Below are positions 15,768 through 27,907 of a stretch of 64,000 bases of DNA, one piece after another; the stretch's first letter is position 1, and every line of letters starts with the position of its first letter. The stretch comes from Methylibium sp. NZG. Lineage in GTDB: Bacteria > Pseudomonadota > Gammaproteobacteria > Burkholderiales > Burkholderiaceae_C. Location of the stretch: positions 62,001 to 126,000 of the forward strand of contig LGRD01000032.1 in assembly GCA_001263235.1 (NCBI GenBank), given 5' to 3'. The notes under the pieces were generated by a model, which was not told the DNA's origin, ran no database searches, and saw only the letters and a program-made list of their open reading frames with translations. The position numbers and the translations under genes were made by a program.

Positions 15768-16886
15768 ATGCCTGTCATCGCCATCGTCAACCGCAAGGGC
15801 GGCAGCGGCAAGAGCACGCTGGCCACGCACCTGGCCGCGCATTGCGCCAATGCGGGCATGAGCGTGATGCTGGGCGACGTGGACCACCAGCAGTCCACGC
15901 AGACGTGGTTGAAACTGCGCTCGGCCAACCGCGGCGCCACGCGCCCGCCGATCGTCGGCTGGGTGGTCGACCCCCAACGTGGCCTGCGCGCGCCGGTGGG
16001 CACGACGCATGTGATCCTGGACACACCGGGCGGCTTGAGCGGCTTCGAGCTGGCGCGGGTGGTGATGTTTGCCGACGTTGTCCTGATGCCGGTATGCAAT
16101 TCGGTCTTCGACCGCGAGTCGGCTGCCGCTTGCCACGCCGAGTTGATGACGCTGCCCCGCGTGGCCAGCGGCCGATGCCGCGTCGCCGCCATCGGCATGC
16201 GGCTGGACGCGCGCACGCGCGCCGCCGACGTGCTGCGCACCTGGGCCGATGCGCTGAAGCTGCCCTTCGTCGGCGTGCTGCGCGACACGCAGGCCTACGT
16301 GCGCTGCATCGAGACCGGCATGACGATCTTCGACCTGCCCGCCACGCAGGTGCAGGCCGACCTGCTGCAGTGGGGGTCGATCCTGCGTTGGCTTCAGCCG
16401 GTGCTGCAGCCGGCGGCCAAGGCGGCCGAGGCGGTGCGTGCGCCAGTGCTCGCGGCGCGCGCCCACCAGCAGCCGGCGGTGCGCCGACAAGGGCCCATGA
16501 CGGTGCCGGCGCCAGTGCAAACAGAAGTGCGCACGCCGTTGACCGTGCCGGCGATCACGCCAGTGCTCGGTGCGCCGCTGCGCGCGCCCGACGCAATGAC
16601 CAGCGCCGCGACCGCGTCAGCGACCGTCTGGACGCAACAGGCCGCTCAGACCGCTGCCGACGAAGCGCCCGCCGCACGGACGCTGATCGACAACCGGCCG
16701 CGCGTGCCCGTGGACGAACCGCCGGTTCTCACCGCGGTGATCACGCCGACGCTGCCAGCGCGGCCTAGGCTGCACGACGTGCCGCTGCGCGGCGCTCTGG
16801 CGCAGGCGCCGACGACGCTGGGCGTTCGGATGCGCGGCCTGCTGGACCTGGCGCCGATCTTCAAACGCGCGCAGCGCGGCGCCTGA
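15768..16886 (+). CDS. Orphan ParA-family ATPase with Pro/Ala-rich tail
   Basis: A 372-residue protein. The first 210 residues are a ParA/MinD-type P-loop ATPase: deviant Walker A RKGGSGKST (residues 9-17) with the signature Lys10, a DVDHQQS segment and the Walker B-like VILDTPGG. Such ATPases position DNA or protein cargo using ATP-dependent dimers. The last 150 residues are rich in Pro, Ala, Thr and Val and end with a short basic helix. No parB gene or obvious centromere repeats lie nearby, so this is an orphan ParA, perhaps for a chemoreceptor, pilus or carboxysome-like cargo. It sits alone between a toxin-antitoxin unit and rep. Confidence 0.85.
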   Translation: MPVIAIVNRKGGSGKSTLATHLAAHCANAGMSVMLGDVDHQQSTQTWLKLRSANRGATRPPIVGWVVDPQRGLRAPVGTTHVILDTPGGLSGFELARVVMFADVVLMPVCNSVFDRESAAACHAELMTLPRVASGRCRVAAIGMRLDARTRAADVLRTWADALKLPFVGVLRDTQAYVRCIETGMTIFDLPATQVQADLLQWGSILRWLQPVLQPAAKAAEAVRAPVLAARAHQQPAVRRQGPMTVPAPVQTEVRTPLTVPAITPVLGAPLRAPDAMTSAATASATVWTQQAAQTAADEAPAARTLIDNRPRVPVDEPPVLTAVITPTLPARPRLHDVPLRGALAQAPTTLGVRMRGLLDLAPIFKRAQRGA

Positions 16887-16958
16887 GCCGGCCGGGTTCG
16901 CTCGGTGAGTGACGCGGTTCGCCGCAACCGATGAGGAGCCGGTGGCTGGCGCGCTGCG

Positions 16959-19088
16959 TCAGGCCACCTTGTCTCGGGCAGCGGCCGCAGCGTCTGCGGC
17001 AGCTTCTTTCGTGGCGCCTTGCGCCGCCCGCTGCGCCGCGGCCTCGCGCAGCGCCTTCAGCTTGGCGCGCGGGTCTTCTTTCGGGCCGCCTTCGTGCAGC
17101 TTCATTTCGGCGACGAAGCGGCTCGGCACACCGGCGATGAAGTCGCGCCCGCGCTTGCGGCGGCGCAGCGTGTTCACCGCCAGCGTGCTGCGCGCGCGCG
17201 TGATGCCGACGTACATCAGCCGGCGCTCTTCTTCGAGCCGCAGCGGCGTCATCTCCTCCGCGTCGGCAGCGCCGCTCTGGAACGGCAGGATGCCTTCGTT
17301 GACGCCAGCCAGCACCACGTGCGGCCACTCCAGGCCCTTGGCGGCGTGCAGCGTGCTGAGCGTCACCACGTCCTGCTCGTCGCCGCGCTCGGCCAGGCTG
17401 ATGATGACCGAGATGGTCTGCGCCACCTCGAGCACGCTCTTCCTCTCGGTCTCGATCGACAACCCACCGTCGTTCTCGATCTCGCCACCGCAGCGCTTGG
17501 CGATCCAGTCGACGAAGTCGAGCACGTTGGTCCAGCGCGCGGCGGCGAGTTTTTCGCTGTCTTCGCCTTCGTAGAGGTGCTTCTCGTAGTCGATGTCCTT
17601 CAGCCAGCCCAGCAGCAGCGCCTTCGCGTCTTCGGCGCCGAGCGTGTGGCGGGCGCGGTATTCCAGGTCGTTGGCAAAGCGGCCGAACTCGTGCAGCGAG
17701 CCCACCGCGCGCGCGTTCAGCACCGTGCCCAGGCTCTCGGCGAACAGCGCCTCGAACAGGCTGCTCTTGTAGCGTGACGCGAACTCGCCGAGCGAGGTCA
17801 GCGTCTGGTGGCCGATGCCGCGCTTGGGCGTGGTGACCGCGCGCAGGAACGCCGGGTCGTCGTCGTTGTTGACGAGCAGGCGCAGCCAGGCGCACAGGTC
17901 CTTGATCTCGGCGCGGTCGAAGAAGCTCTGGCCGCCCGACACCTTGTACGGGATGTTCGCCTTGCGCAGCGCCTTCTCGAACACGCGCGCCTGGTGGTTG
18001 GCGCGGTAGAGCACCGCGAAGTCCTTGAAGCTCACCGGGTCGGCAGCGCGGCCGGTGTTGTTGAGTGCGCCGCCGTCGCCACGCAGCGACTGGATGCGCG
18101 CGACGATGCGCTCGGCCTCGTGCTCTTCGTTGTCGCACTCGACCACGCGCACCGGGTCGCCGTCACCGAGGTCGCTCCAGAGCTTCTTCTCGAACAACTT
18201 GGGGTTGTGCGAGATCACGGCGTTGGCCGCGCGCAGGATGCTGCCGGTGGAGCGGTAGTTCTGCTCCAGCGGAATCACCTTCAGGCGTGGGTAGTCCTGC
18301 GGCAGGCGCTTCAGGTTGTCTATTGTTGCGCCGCGCCAGCCGTAGATGCTCTGGTCGTCGTCGCCCACGGCGGTGAACATGGCGCGCTCGCCGGCAATCG
18401 ACTTGAGCATGTCGTACTGGATCGCGTTGGTGTCCTGGTACTCGTCGACCAGCACGTAGCGCAGTGTGTCTTGCCACTTGGTGCGCACTTCGGCGTCGCG
18501 CTGCAGCAGCTTTTGCGGCAGCAGGATCAGGTCGTCGAAGTCCACTGCCTGGTAGGCCGCCAGCCGTTCTTCATAGCGCTTCATCACGATGGCGGCGACG
18601 CGCTGGTCGTCGTCTTCGGCCGCGCTGGCAGCCTGGTCGCTGTTCAAGCCCTGGTTCTTCCACAAGCTGATCGCCCACTGCCAGCGCCGCGCCAGCGCGT
18701 TGTCGCTGCTGCCGCCGGCGTCTTTCAGCACGCCCAGCACGTCGTCGCTGTCGAGGATGCTGAACTGCTGCTTCAAGCCCAGCCGCTCGCCTTCGGTGCG
18801 CAGCAGGCGCACGCCGAGCGAGTGGAAGGTGCTGACCACCAGCGACTTGGCCGCGCGCGGGCCCACCAGTTCCTTTGCGCGCTCGCGCATTTCCTGCGCC
18901 GCCTTGTTGGTGAAGGTGATGGCAGCAATCTGCCCCGGCTCGTAGCCGGCCTGCAGCAGCCGCGCGATCTTGTGCACGATCACGCGCGTCTTGCCCGAGC
19001 CGGCGCCAGCGAGCACGAGGCACGGGCCGCTCAGGTGATGGACGGCTTCCATCTGCGCGGCGTTCAGGGAGGCGGGGGCGGTGGACAC
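16959..19088 (-). CDS. rep: ATP-dependent DNA helicase Rep (UvrD/Rep family)
   Basis: A 709-residue superfamily 1A helicase. Motifs in order: Q-motif LNAAQMEAVHHL, Walker A AGAGSGKT (28-35), motif Ia TFTNKAAQEM, Walker B VDEYQDTN, motif III GDDDQSIYGWRGA, motif IV EQNYRSTGSIL, motif V TLHAAKGLEWPHV and motif VI EEERRLMYVGITRA. The opening LNAAQMEAVHHLSGPCLVL and overall length fit Rep better than UvrD. It moves 3' to 5' on single-stranded DNA and helps forks pass protein blocks. The GTG at 19088 is chosen because only a short lead precedes the Q-motif. The last 45 residues are Ala-rich. A structured repeat lies just upstream. Confidence 0.9.
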   Translation of the reverse strand: MSTAPASLNAAQMEAVHHLSGPCLVLAGAGSGKTRVIVHKIARLLQAGYEPGQIAAITFTNKAAQEMRERAKELVGPRAAKSLVVSTFHSLGVRLLRTEGERLGLKQQFSILDSDDVLGVLKDAGGSSDNALARRWQWAISLWKNQGLNSDQAASAAEDDDQRVAAIVMKRYEERLAAYQAVDFDDLILLPQKLLQRDAEVRTKWQDTLRYVLVDEYQDTNAIQYDMLKSIAGERAMFTAVGDDDQSIYGWRGATIDNLKRLPQDYPRLKVIPLEQNYRSTGSILRAANAVISHNPKLFEKKLWSDLGDGDPVRVVECDNEEHEAERIVARIQSLRGDGGALNNTGRAADPVSFKDFAVLYRANHQARVFEKALRKANIPYKVSGGQSFFDRAEIKDLCAWLRLLVNNDDDPAFLRAVTTPKRGIGHQTLTSLGEFASRYKSSLFEALFAESLGTVLNARAVGSLHEFGRFANDLEYRARHTLGAEDAKALLLGWLKDIDYEKHLYEGEDSEKLAAARWTNVLDFVDWIAKRCGGEIENDGGLSIETERKSVLEVAQTISVIISLAERGDEQDVVTLSTLHAAKGLEWPHVVLAGVNEGILPFQSGAADAEEMTPLRLEEERRLMYVGITRARSTLAVNTLRRRKRGRDFIAGVPSRFVAEMKLHEGGPKEDPRAKLKALREAAAQRAAQGATKEAAADAAAAARDKVA

Positions 19089-19152
19089 TGTGAGGGCGGC
19101 GGCTGCGCCGGGGTGAGGCCGCTTTGGCGGAGCCGCATGATATCGAAGCACC

Positions 19153-19252
19153 TGATTGGCGACGAACCTCAGCCGCCGACCGCCCTTCCCCTGGAAGAGC
19201 GGTCGGTGGGCGTGACGCTGCCCAAGGGGCAACAGAGGTTGGTCGCGAATCA
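19153..19252. repeat. Structured intergenic repeat, copy 1
   Basis: Outer inverted arms lie at 19153-19173 and 19232-19252 (17 of 21 positions pair; core GCGACGAACCTCAGC). They enclose a longer hairpin (19176-19189 with 19193-19206, one mismatch) and a shorter one (TGCCC 19219-19223 with GGGCA 19227-19231). The element would fold into a three-way or cruciform structure. A second copy with the same topology is at 30823-30923. It lies in the upstream region of rep and of the next rightward gene. Confidence 0.85.
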
Positions 19253-19364
19253 ACTCGAAGCAATGTCCGAAGAATCTTCCTCAAGTTCCCGTTGGCGTGG
19301 CCGATAACCCAACACGCTCGGCTGCAGCAGACCGGAAGGAACTCGACGTGGACAAGGTGGCGAC

Positions 19365-19772
19365 ATGCCGGCTGCGCGCCTGATCGGCTCGATGCTGAAC
19401 TGGGCGTTGGGCCTGCGCCCGACGTACGCCTTCACGCGCGAGACGCCGGGCGACAAGCTGCTGGAGTTGCGCAGCGTCTGCTACACGCTGCTCGACGACC
19501 TGCGCACCGCGGCCGGCAAGGGCTTGCAGGTGCGCGTGGACACGGCCGTCGGCGCCAACGAGTTCTGGCACATGCGGCCGCGCTTGTTCGACGCGGTGTC
19601 CGAGGTGCACGGCGAGGGCGAGGCCACCCGGCGGCTGCAGAAACTCGACACGTTGCTGCGGGTGCACCACGACCGGCGCAGCCCGTTTGCGCAGGGCGGC
19701 GGCACGCCAGTGGCGCCGTCCCGGCGCCGACGCCGGGCGACGGACGAGCCGAGGTTCCAAACGACACGCTGA
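19365..19772 (+). CDS. Hypothetical protein
   Basis: A 135-residue protein I do not recognise. It has a short hydrophobic start (IGSMLNWALGL) and a helical, charged middle (LLELRSVCYTLLDDLRTAAG, then DAVSEVHGEGEATRRLQKLD). A basic tail (SRRRRRATDEPR) follows, and no signal peptide or membrane helix is clear. Codon use looks normal for this genome, which supports a real gene. It stands alone between two repeat elements. Confidence 0.6.
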   Translation: MPAARLIGSMLNWALGLRPTYAFTRETPGDKLLELRSVCYTLLDDLRTAAGKGLQVRVDTAVGANEFWHMRPRLFDAVSEVHGEGEATRRLQKLDTLLRVHHDRRSPFAQGGGTPVAPSRRRRRATDEPRFQTTR

Positions 19773-19779
19773 GGCGACT

Positions 19780-19970
19780 TGCTCCCTCTCCCTCTGGGAG
19801 AGGGTTGGGGGCGAAGCCGGGCTTTCGAGACGCATGCGGCGAGCCGGCTGAGCAGTTCCGGCTTGCAAGCCGGAACGCGCACTGCAAGTGAGGGCCGACG
19901 TCTGCGAGCCGTCTGCGCATCCTGTGCGAGCCCCTCTCCCCAGCCCTCTCCCCAAGGGGGCGAGGGAGTT
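19780..19970. repeat. GC-rich inverted-repeat (REP/MITE-like) element, copy 1
   Basis: The left arm at 19780-19811 (CTCCCTCTCCCTCTGGGAGA and on) and the right arm at 19931-19968 are imperfect reverse complements over about 30 bp. Each arm itself can fold (CCCTCTGGGAGAGGG; CCCTCTCCCCAAGGGGGCGAGGG). The 120-bp centre holds a perfect 22-bp palindrome at 19855-19876. A related element lies at 60852-60980. No gene is inside it. It fills the space before the AEC transporter gene. Confidence 0.85.
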
Positions 19971-20014
19971 CTCCAGTCCCTCCATCCTCCATCTGCTTGC
20001 GATACTCCGCAGCC

Positions 20015-21064
20015 ATGCAGGCCATTTTCGCCGTCACCTTCCCGTTCTTCGCGCTGGTCTTGCTCGGCTACCTCGCGGCGCAGCGGCGGGTGCTGCCCGA
20101 GGCGGCCATTCCCGGCCTGAACATGTTCGTGCTGTTCTTCGCGCTGCCGTGCATGCTGTTTCGCTTTGGGGCCAGCCGGCCGTTCGGGCAGCTCATCGAC
20201 CCGGTGCTGTTGGGCATCTACGGCGTCAGCGCGCTGTTGATGGTGGTGTTCAGCATCGCGCTGACGCTGCAGCGCGTGCCGGGCGACTCGGGCGTGCCGC
20301 TGAAGGACGCAGCGTTCGGCGCGCTCGTGGCCACGTTCCCGAATGCCGGATTCATGGGCGTGCCCTTGCTCGTGGGCCTGCTCGGCGAGCGTGCTGCGGG
20401 GCCGCTGATCGGCGCGATCCTGCTCGACCTGGTGGTCACGAGTTCGCTGTGCCTGGCGTTGGCGCAGATGCAGCCGTCGCGCGGTTCCGGGCCCGGCGCT
20501 GGCCTGCGCGACGGCGTGTTGCAAGACAGAGACCCGCAAGCCAGCGACGCGCACGACAGCGTGTTGGCCGCCTTCCTGCGCGCGCTGCGCGGGGCGCTGT
20601 CCAACCCGTTGCCGTGGGCCATCGGCTTGGGCGCGCTCGTGGCTGCCAGCGGCCTGGCCTTGCCCGAGCCGCTGTTGCAGATCATCAAGATGCTGGGCGA
20701 TGCCGCCACGCCGGTGGCGCTGTTCACCATCGGCGCGGTGCTGTGGCGTGCCGGGCAGCACACGCACACCGCCACGCCGGTGGCGCGCTACTTGCCGCTG
20801 GCGCTCGTCAAGCTGCTGGTGCACCCGCTGCTGGTGCTCAGTGCCGGCGTGGTCGCGCAGGCGATGGGCTTGGCCGTGTCGCACTTTGGGCTGATGGTGC
20901 TGGTGCTGACGGCGGCGCTGCCGAGCGCCAGCAACGTGTCGATCCTGGCCGAGCGCTACGGCGCCGACAACGGGCGCATCGCACGCATCATCATGGCCAG
21001 CACGGTGCTGGCTTTCGGCACGTTCTCGGTGTTCGCGTGGGCGATGGGCGCGGGGCTGCCATAG
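20015..21064 (+). CDS. AEC (auxin efflux carrier) family transporter
   Basis: A 349-residue inner-membrane protein with about ten helices in two inverted halves, as in the AEC/bile-acid superfamily. Marks are the N-terminal [33 protein letters not shown], the central [12 protein letters not shown] motif with its conserved Asn and Pro, and the C-terminal [17 protein letters not shown] hydrophilic loop of about 45 residues ([10 protein letters not shown] to SDAHDS) divides the halves. Bacterial members export or import malonate, malate and other carboxylates. The ATG at 20015 matches the family N-terminus. Substrate unknown; it stands alone. Confidence 0.88.
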   Translation: MQAIFAVTFPFFALVLLGYLAAQRRVLPEAAIPGLNMFVLFFALPCMLFRFGASRPFGQLIDPVLLGIYGVSALLMVVFSIALTLQRVPGDSGVPLKDAAFGALVATFPNAGFMGVPLLVGLLGERAAGPLIGAILLDLVVTSSLCLALAQMQPSRGSGPGAGLRDGVLQDRDPQASDAHDSVLAAFLRALRGALSNPLPWAIGLGALVAASGLALPEPLLQIIKMLGDAATPVALFTIGAVLWRAGQHTHTATPVARYLPLALVKLLVHPLLVLSAGVVAQAMGLAVSHFGLMVLVLTAALPSASNVSILAERYGADNGRIARIIMASTVLAFGTFSVFAWAMGAGLP

Positions 21065-21116
21065 GAAGCCCGGAGCGCGCCACAATCTCGGCTTTCTGAT
21101 TTCGAGAGAGACAGCC

Positions 21117-21281
21117 ATGCACCAGTACCAATGCGTCGTCTGCGGATTCATCTACGACGAAGCGGTGGGCATGCCCGACGAAGGCATCCCGGCCGGCACC
21201 CGCTGGGCCGACATCCCAGCCGATTGGGCCTGCCCTGACTGCGGCGTCGCCAAGGCCGACTTCGACATGGTGCAGCTCTGA
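21117..21281 (+). CDS. Rubredoxin
   Basis: A 54-residue rubredoxin, a one-iron electron carrier. Both Cys pairs are present: [13 protein letters not shown] near the start and [11 protein letters not shown] near the end, giving the Fe(Cys)4 site. GAGAGA precedes the ATG. The stop TGA shares one base with the ATG of the Rieske oxygenase alpha subunit (TGATG), so the two are translationally coupled. Rubredoxins usually serve alkane hydroxylases or oxygen-stress enzymes; here it may supply electrons to the adjacent oxygenase, for which no ferredoxin or reductase gene is in view. Confidence 0.95.
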   Translation: MHQYQCVVCGFIYDEAVGMPDEGIPAGTRWADIPADWACPDCGVAKADFDMVQL

Positions 21282-22582
21282 TGGAGCCGGCCATGGCCGC
21301 TGCGCTCGGCGATGTGGCTGAGGTGCCGGCGCCACCGCCGCTGGCCTGGCCGAGCGACGACATACACCGCATCCCGTTCTGGGCTTACACGCGGCCCGAC
21401 GTGTACGAACGCGAGCTGGAGCGGCTCTTCTACAAAGGCCACTGGGCCTATGTCGGCCTGGAGGCCGAGGTGCCGAAACCGGGCGACTATCTGCGCACGG
21501 TGATCGGCGAACGCTCGGTGATCCTCGTGCGCGACGCCGACGGCCAGTTGAGCGTCGTCGAGAACCGCTGCGCCCACCGTGGCATGCGCTTTTGCCGCGC
21601 CAAGAGCGGCAACGCCACGAGCTTCATCTGCCCTTACCACCAGTGGAGCTACAACCTGAAGGGCGACTTGCAAGGCGTGCCGCTCAAGCGCGGCGTGCGG
21701 CAGGACGGGCAGTGGCTGGGCGGCATGCCGACCGACTTCAAGACCAGCGAGCACGGTCTGACCAAGCTGCGCGTGGCCGCGCGCGGCGGCGTGGTGTTCG
21801 CCACCTTCGACGATGCGATGGAGTCGTTCGAGGACTTCATGGGCCCGACGATGCTCGGCTACTTCGACCGGCTGTTCAACGGCCGCAAGCTGACGCTGCT
21901 CGGCCACAGCCGCCAGCGCATCCCCGGCAACTGGAAGCTGATGCAGGAGAACATCAAGGACCCGTACCACCCCGGCCTGCTGCACACCTGGTTCGTGACC
22001 TTCGGGCTCTGGCGCGCCGACAACAAGTCGCAGTTGCGCATGGACGCCCATGGCCGGCACGCCGCGATGATCTCGACCCGCGGCGAGGCGAAGGCGCGCG
22101 CTGATGTGACGGGCGACGTCACCGTGGGCGTGTCCAGCTTCAAGGCCTCGATGAGCCTGCACGACGACCGCTTTCTCGACGTCGTGCCTGAAGCCTGGTG
22201 GGGCGGGCCGAGCGCGGTGATGATGACGGTGTTCCCGAGCGTCATCTTCCAGCAGCAGGTCAACAGCGTGAGCACGCGCCACATTCAACCGCGCGGGCCG
22301 AACGCGTTCGACTTCGTGTGGACGCACTTCGGCTTCGAAGACGACACCGAAGAGATGACGCGCCGCCGCCTGCGCCAGGCCAACCTGTTCGGCCCGGCCG
22401 GTTTTGTGTCGGCCGACGACGGCGAGGTGATCGAATTCAGCCAGCAGAATTTCAGCGCCGATGCGGCCCAGAGCACGCTCGCTGAGTTGGGTGGCCGCGG
22501 CGTCGGCGACACCGAACACCAGGTCACCGAGACGCTGATCCGCGGCATGTATGCGTACTGGCGCAAGGTGATGGCGCTGTGA
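21281..22582 (+). CDS. Rieske oxygenase alpha subunit, salicylate 5-hydroxylase (NagG)-like
   Basis: A 433-residue aromatic-ring hydroxylase large subunit. The Rieske [2Fe-2S] ligands are Cys97/His99 (CAHRGM) and Cys117/His120 (CPYHQW). The mononuclear iron site is in ENIKDPYHPGLLHTW: bridging Asp227, His230 and His235. Long stretches such as GMRFCRAK, RQRIPGNWKLMQENIKDPYH and QQQVNSVSTRHIQP follow the NagG/AndAc subgroup closely. These act on salicylate (5-hydroxylation to gentisate) or anthranilate; choosing between them needs comparison. The subunit is preceded by rubredoxin and followed by its beta subunit with a 4-nt overlap. Confidence 0.9.
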   Translation: MEPAMAAALGDVAEVPAPPPLAWPSDDIHRIPFWAYTRPDVYERELERLFYKGHWAYVGLEAEVPKPGDYLRTVIGERSVILVRDADGQLSVVENRCAHRGMRFCRAKSGNATSFICPYHQWSYNLKGDLQGVPLKRGVRQDGQWLGGMPTDFKTSEHGLTKLRVAARGGVVFATFDDAMESFEDFMGPTMLGYFDRLFNGRKLTLLGHSRQRIPGNWKLMQENIKDPYHPGLLHTWFVTFGLWRADNKSQLRMDAHGRHAAMISTRGEAKARADVTGDVTVGVSSFKASMSLHDDRFLDVVPEAWWGGPSAVMMTVFPSVIFQQQVNSVSTRHIQPRGPNAFDFVWTHFGFEDDTEEMTRRRLRQANLFGPAGFVSADDGEVIEFSQQNFSADAAQSTLAELGGRGVGDTEHQVTETLIRGMYAYWRKVMAL

Positions 22583-23187
22583 GCGACGCTCCTGGCGCTG
22601 CCGCGCCCGCATCGCTGCCCCTGCAAGCGCCCTTGCAGCCGCCCCAGCAGCCGCCCCAGCAGCCGCCCCAGCAGCCGCCCCAGCAGCCGTTCGAGCTGAG
22701 CCCGTCGAAGCCCCTGCTGGACCCCACCACCTACCTCGCCCTGGCCGCGCTCTATGCCGACTACGCCGCCGCCCTCGACGCCGGCGACTGGGACCGCTGG
22801 CCCGAGTTCTTCACCGACGATTGCAGCTACCGCCTGCAGCCGCGCGAGAACTTCGACCGCGGCCTGCCGCTGGCCACCTTGTCGTTCGAGAGCAAGGGCA
22901 TGCTGAAGGACCGTGCCTACGGCGTCAAGGAAACGCTTTTCCACGACCCGTACTACCAACGCCATGTGATCGGGTTGCCGCGCGTGCTGAAGGTCGAAGG
23001 CCGGGACGTGCTGTGCGAAGCGAATTACGCCGTCTTCCGCACCAAGCCGAGCGAGCCGACGCAGGTGTTCAACGTGGGTCGCTACCTCGACACCGTGCGC
23101 AGCACGCGCGAGGGCTTGCGCTTTGCTGCCAAGCTGTGCGTGTTCGACAGCGAGTTGATTCCGAACGCGATCATCTATCCGATCTGA
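22579..23187 (+). CDS. Rieske oxygenase beta subunit, NagH-like, with PPQQ repeat
   Basis: A 202-residue small subunit of the ring hydroxylase, an SnoaL/NTF2-type cone fold that forms an alpha3-beta3 complex. The core (LAALYADYAAALDAGDWDRW, ECSYRL-like DDCSYRLQPREN, GMLKDRAYGVKETL, PYYQRHVIG) is typical. The first 45 residues are abnormal for the family: a low-complexity lead containing PPQQ repeated four times, coded by a 12-bp tandem repeat. The GTG start overlaps the alpha stop by 4 nt. An internal start after the repeat is conceivable, but no ATG is well placed. It is the last gene of the rubredoxin-oxygenase unit. Confidence 0.88.
   Translation: MSDAPGAAAPASLPLQAPLQPPQQPPQQPPQQPPQQPFELSPSKPLLDPTTYLALAALYADYAAALDAGDWDRWPEFFTDDCSYRLQPRENFDRGLPLATLSFESKGMLKDRAYGVKETLFHDPYYQRHVIGLPRVLKVEGRDVLCEANYAVFRTKPSEPTQVFNVGRYLDTVRSTREGLRFAAKLCVFDSELIPNAIIYPI
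22639..22686 (+). repeat. 12-bp tandem repeat coding PPQQ
   Basis: Four exact copies of CCGCCCCAGCAG (22639, 22651, 22663, 22675) lie within the N-terminal region of the oxygenase beta subunit. The copies are identical at all codon positions, so the expansion is recent. Confidence 0.97.
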
Positions 23188-23308
23188 ACGAAGTGACCCA
23201 CCCCGAAGCGCCTTCTGCGCTCCCCCTCTAGTGGGTGCGCCGCCATCGGCCCGGCAAAGCTGACTCCGCGGCGGCTGCTTGATGAGTTGCTCCGCAGGCT
23301 GAAACAAC

Positions 23309-23340
23309 AAGGCCCGCCGGGTCGTGACCGGGCGGGCCTT
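23309..23340 (-). terminator. Intrinsic terminator of the atp operon
   Basis: A perfect 10-bp stem AAGGCCCGCC (23309-23318) / GGCGGGCCTT (23331-23340) with a 12-nt loop. On the reverse strand it is followed by a T-rich run (TTGTTGTTT), so it should end atpIBEFHAGDC. It lies 20 bases past the atpC stop and could also act on the rightward oxygenase operon. Confidence 0.88.
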
Positions 23341-23359
23341 GTCATGCGGAGGCAAAGAC

Positions 23360-23776
23360 CTACTTCTTGCGGAACTTGCGCAACGCCGCAATCTGTGCCG
23401 CCATCGCCGCAAACTCGCCTTGCGCCTTCGCGAAGTCGATGTCGCTCTTGGCGTTCTTCATCGCTTCTGCGGCGAGCTGCTTGGCTTCGGCGGCCTTGGC
23501 CTCGTCGAGATCGCCGCCGCGGATCGCGGTGTCGGCCAGCACGGTGACGGTGCCGGGTTGTACTTCGAGAATGCCGCCGGCCACGAAGACGAACTCTTCT
23601 TCGTTGTTGTCGGCGCGCTGGATGCGCACCGCGCCGGGGCGGATGCGCGTGATCAGCGGCGTGTGGCGCGGGTAGATGCCGAGTTCGCCCATCTCGCCGG
23701 GGAGCGCGACGAATTTGGCCTCGCCGGAGAAGATGCTCTCTTCGGCCGAGACCACGTCGACGTGAAGCGTTGCCAT
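23360..23776 (-). CDS. atpC: ATP synthase F1 epsilon subunit
   Basis: A 138-residue epsilon subunit: an N-terminal beta-sandwich ([39 protein letters not shown]) and a C-terminal helical hairpin ([19 protein letters not shown]). It links gamma to the c-ring and its helices inhibit wasteful ATP hydrolysis. GGAG lies upstream of the ATG. It is the last gene of the operon, 22 nt after atpD, followed by the terminator. Confidence 0.97.
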   Translation of the reverse strand: MATLHVDVVSAEESIFSGEAKFVALPGEMGELGIYPRHTPLITRIRPGAVRIQRADNNEEEFVFVAGGILEVQPGTVTVLADTAIRGGDLDEAKAAEAKQLAAEAMKNAKSDIDFAKAQGEFAAMAAQIAALRKFRKK

Positions 23777-23798
23777 GGGGTGTGCTCCGGTGCGCCGA

Positions 23799-26164
<2,366 letters not shown>

Positions 26165-26265
26165 TTAACGTGCCCCCAAGCTCGCTGCGCTCACTACCCC
26201 CCGAGGGGGCCGTGTTTCGGACCGGGAAACCCGGATCCGAAACGCTCCTTGCGCGCCATTCATGA

Positions 26266-27819
<1,554 letters not shown>

Positions 27820-27907
27820 GGTCTTCTCTCCGGTCTGCGGCGCCACGGGATCGTGGGTCGCCGGGGCAGGTTGGATGGCTTGGAATGCTTTGGGTGAATG
27901 CCGGCGG

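Noticed and set aside
14840-16886. Plasmid- or island-like segment (toxin-antitoxin plus ParA)
   Set aside because: No integrase, parB, replication gene, attachment-site duplication or clear shift in base composition was seen, so a mobile origin is not supported.
17808-19307. 499-codon forward frame opposite the helicase
   Set aside because: Antisense to Rep motifs throughout; no independent ribosome site or domain.
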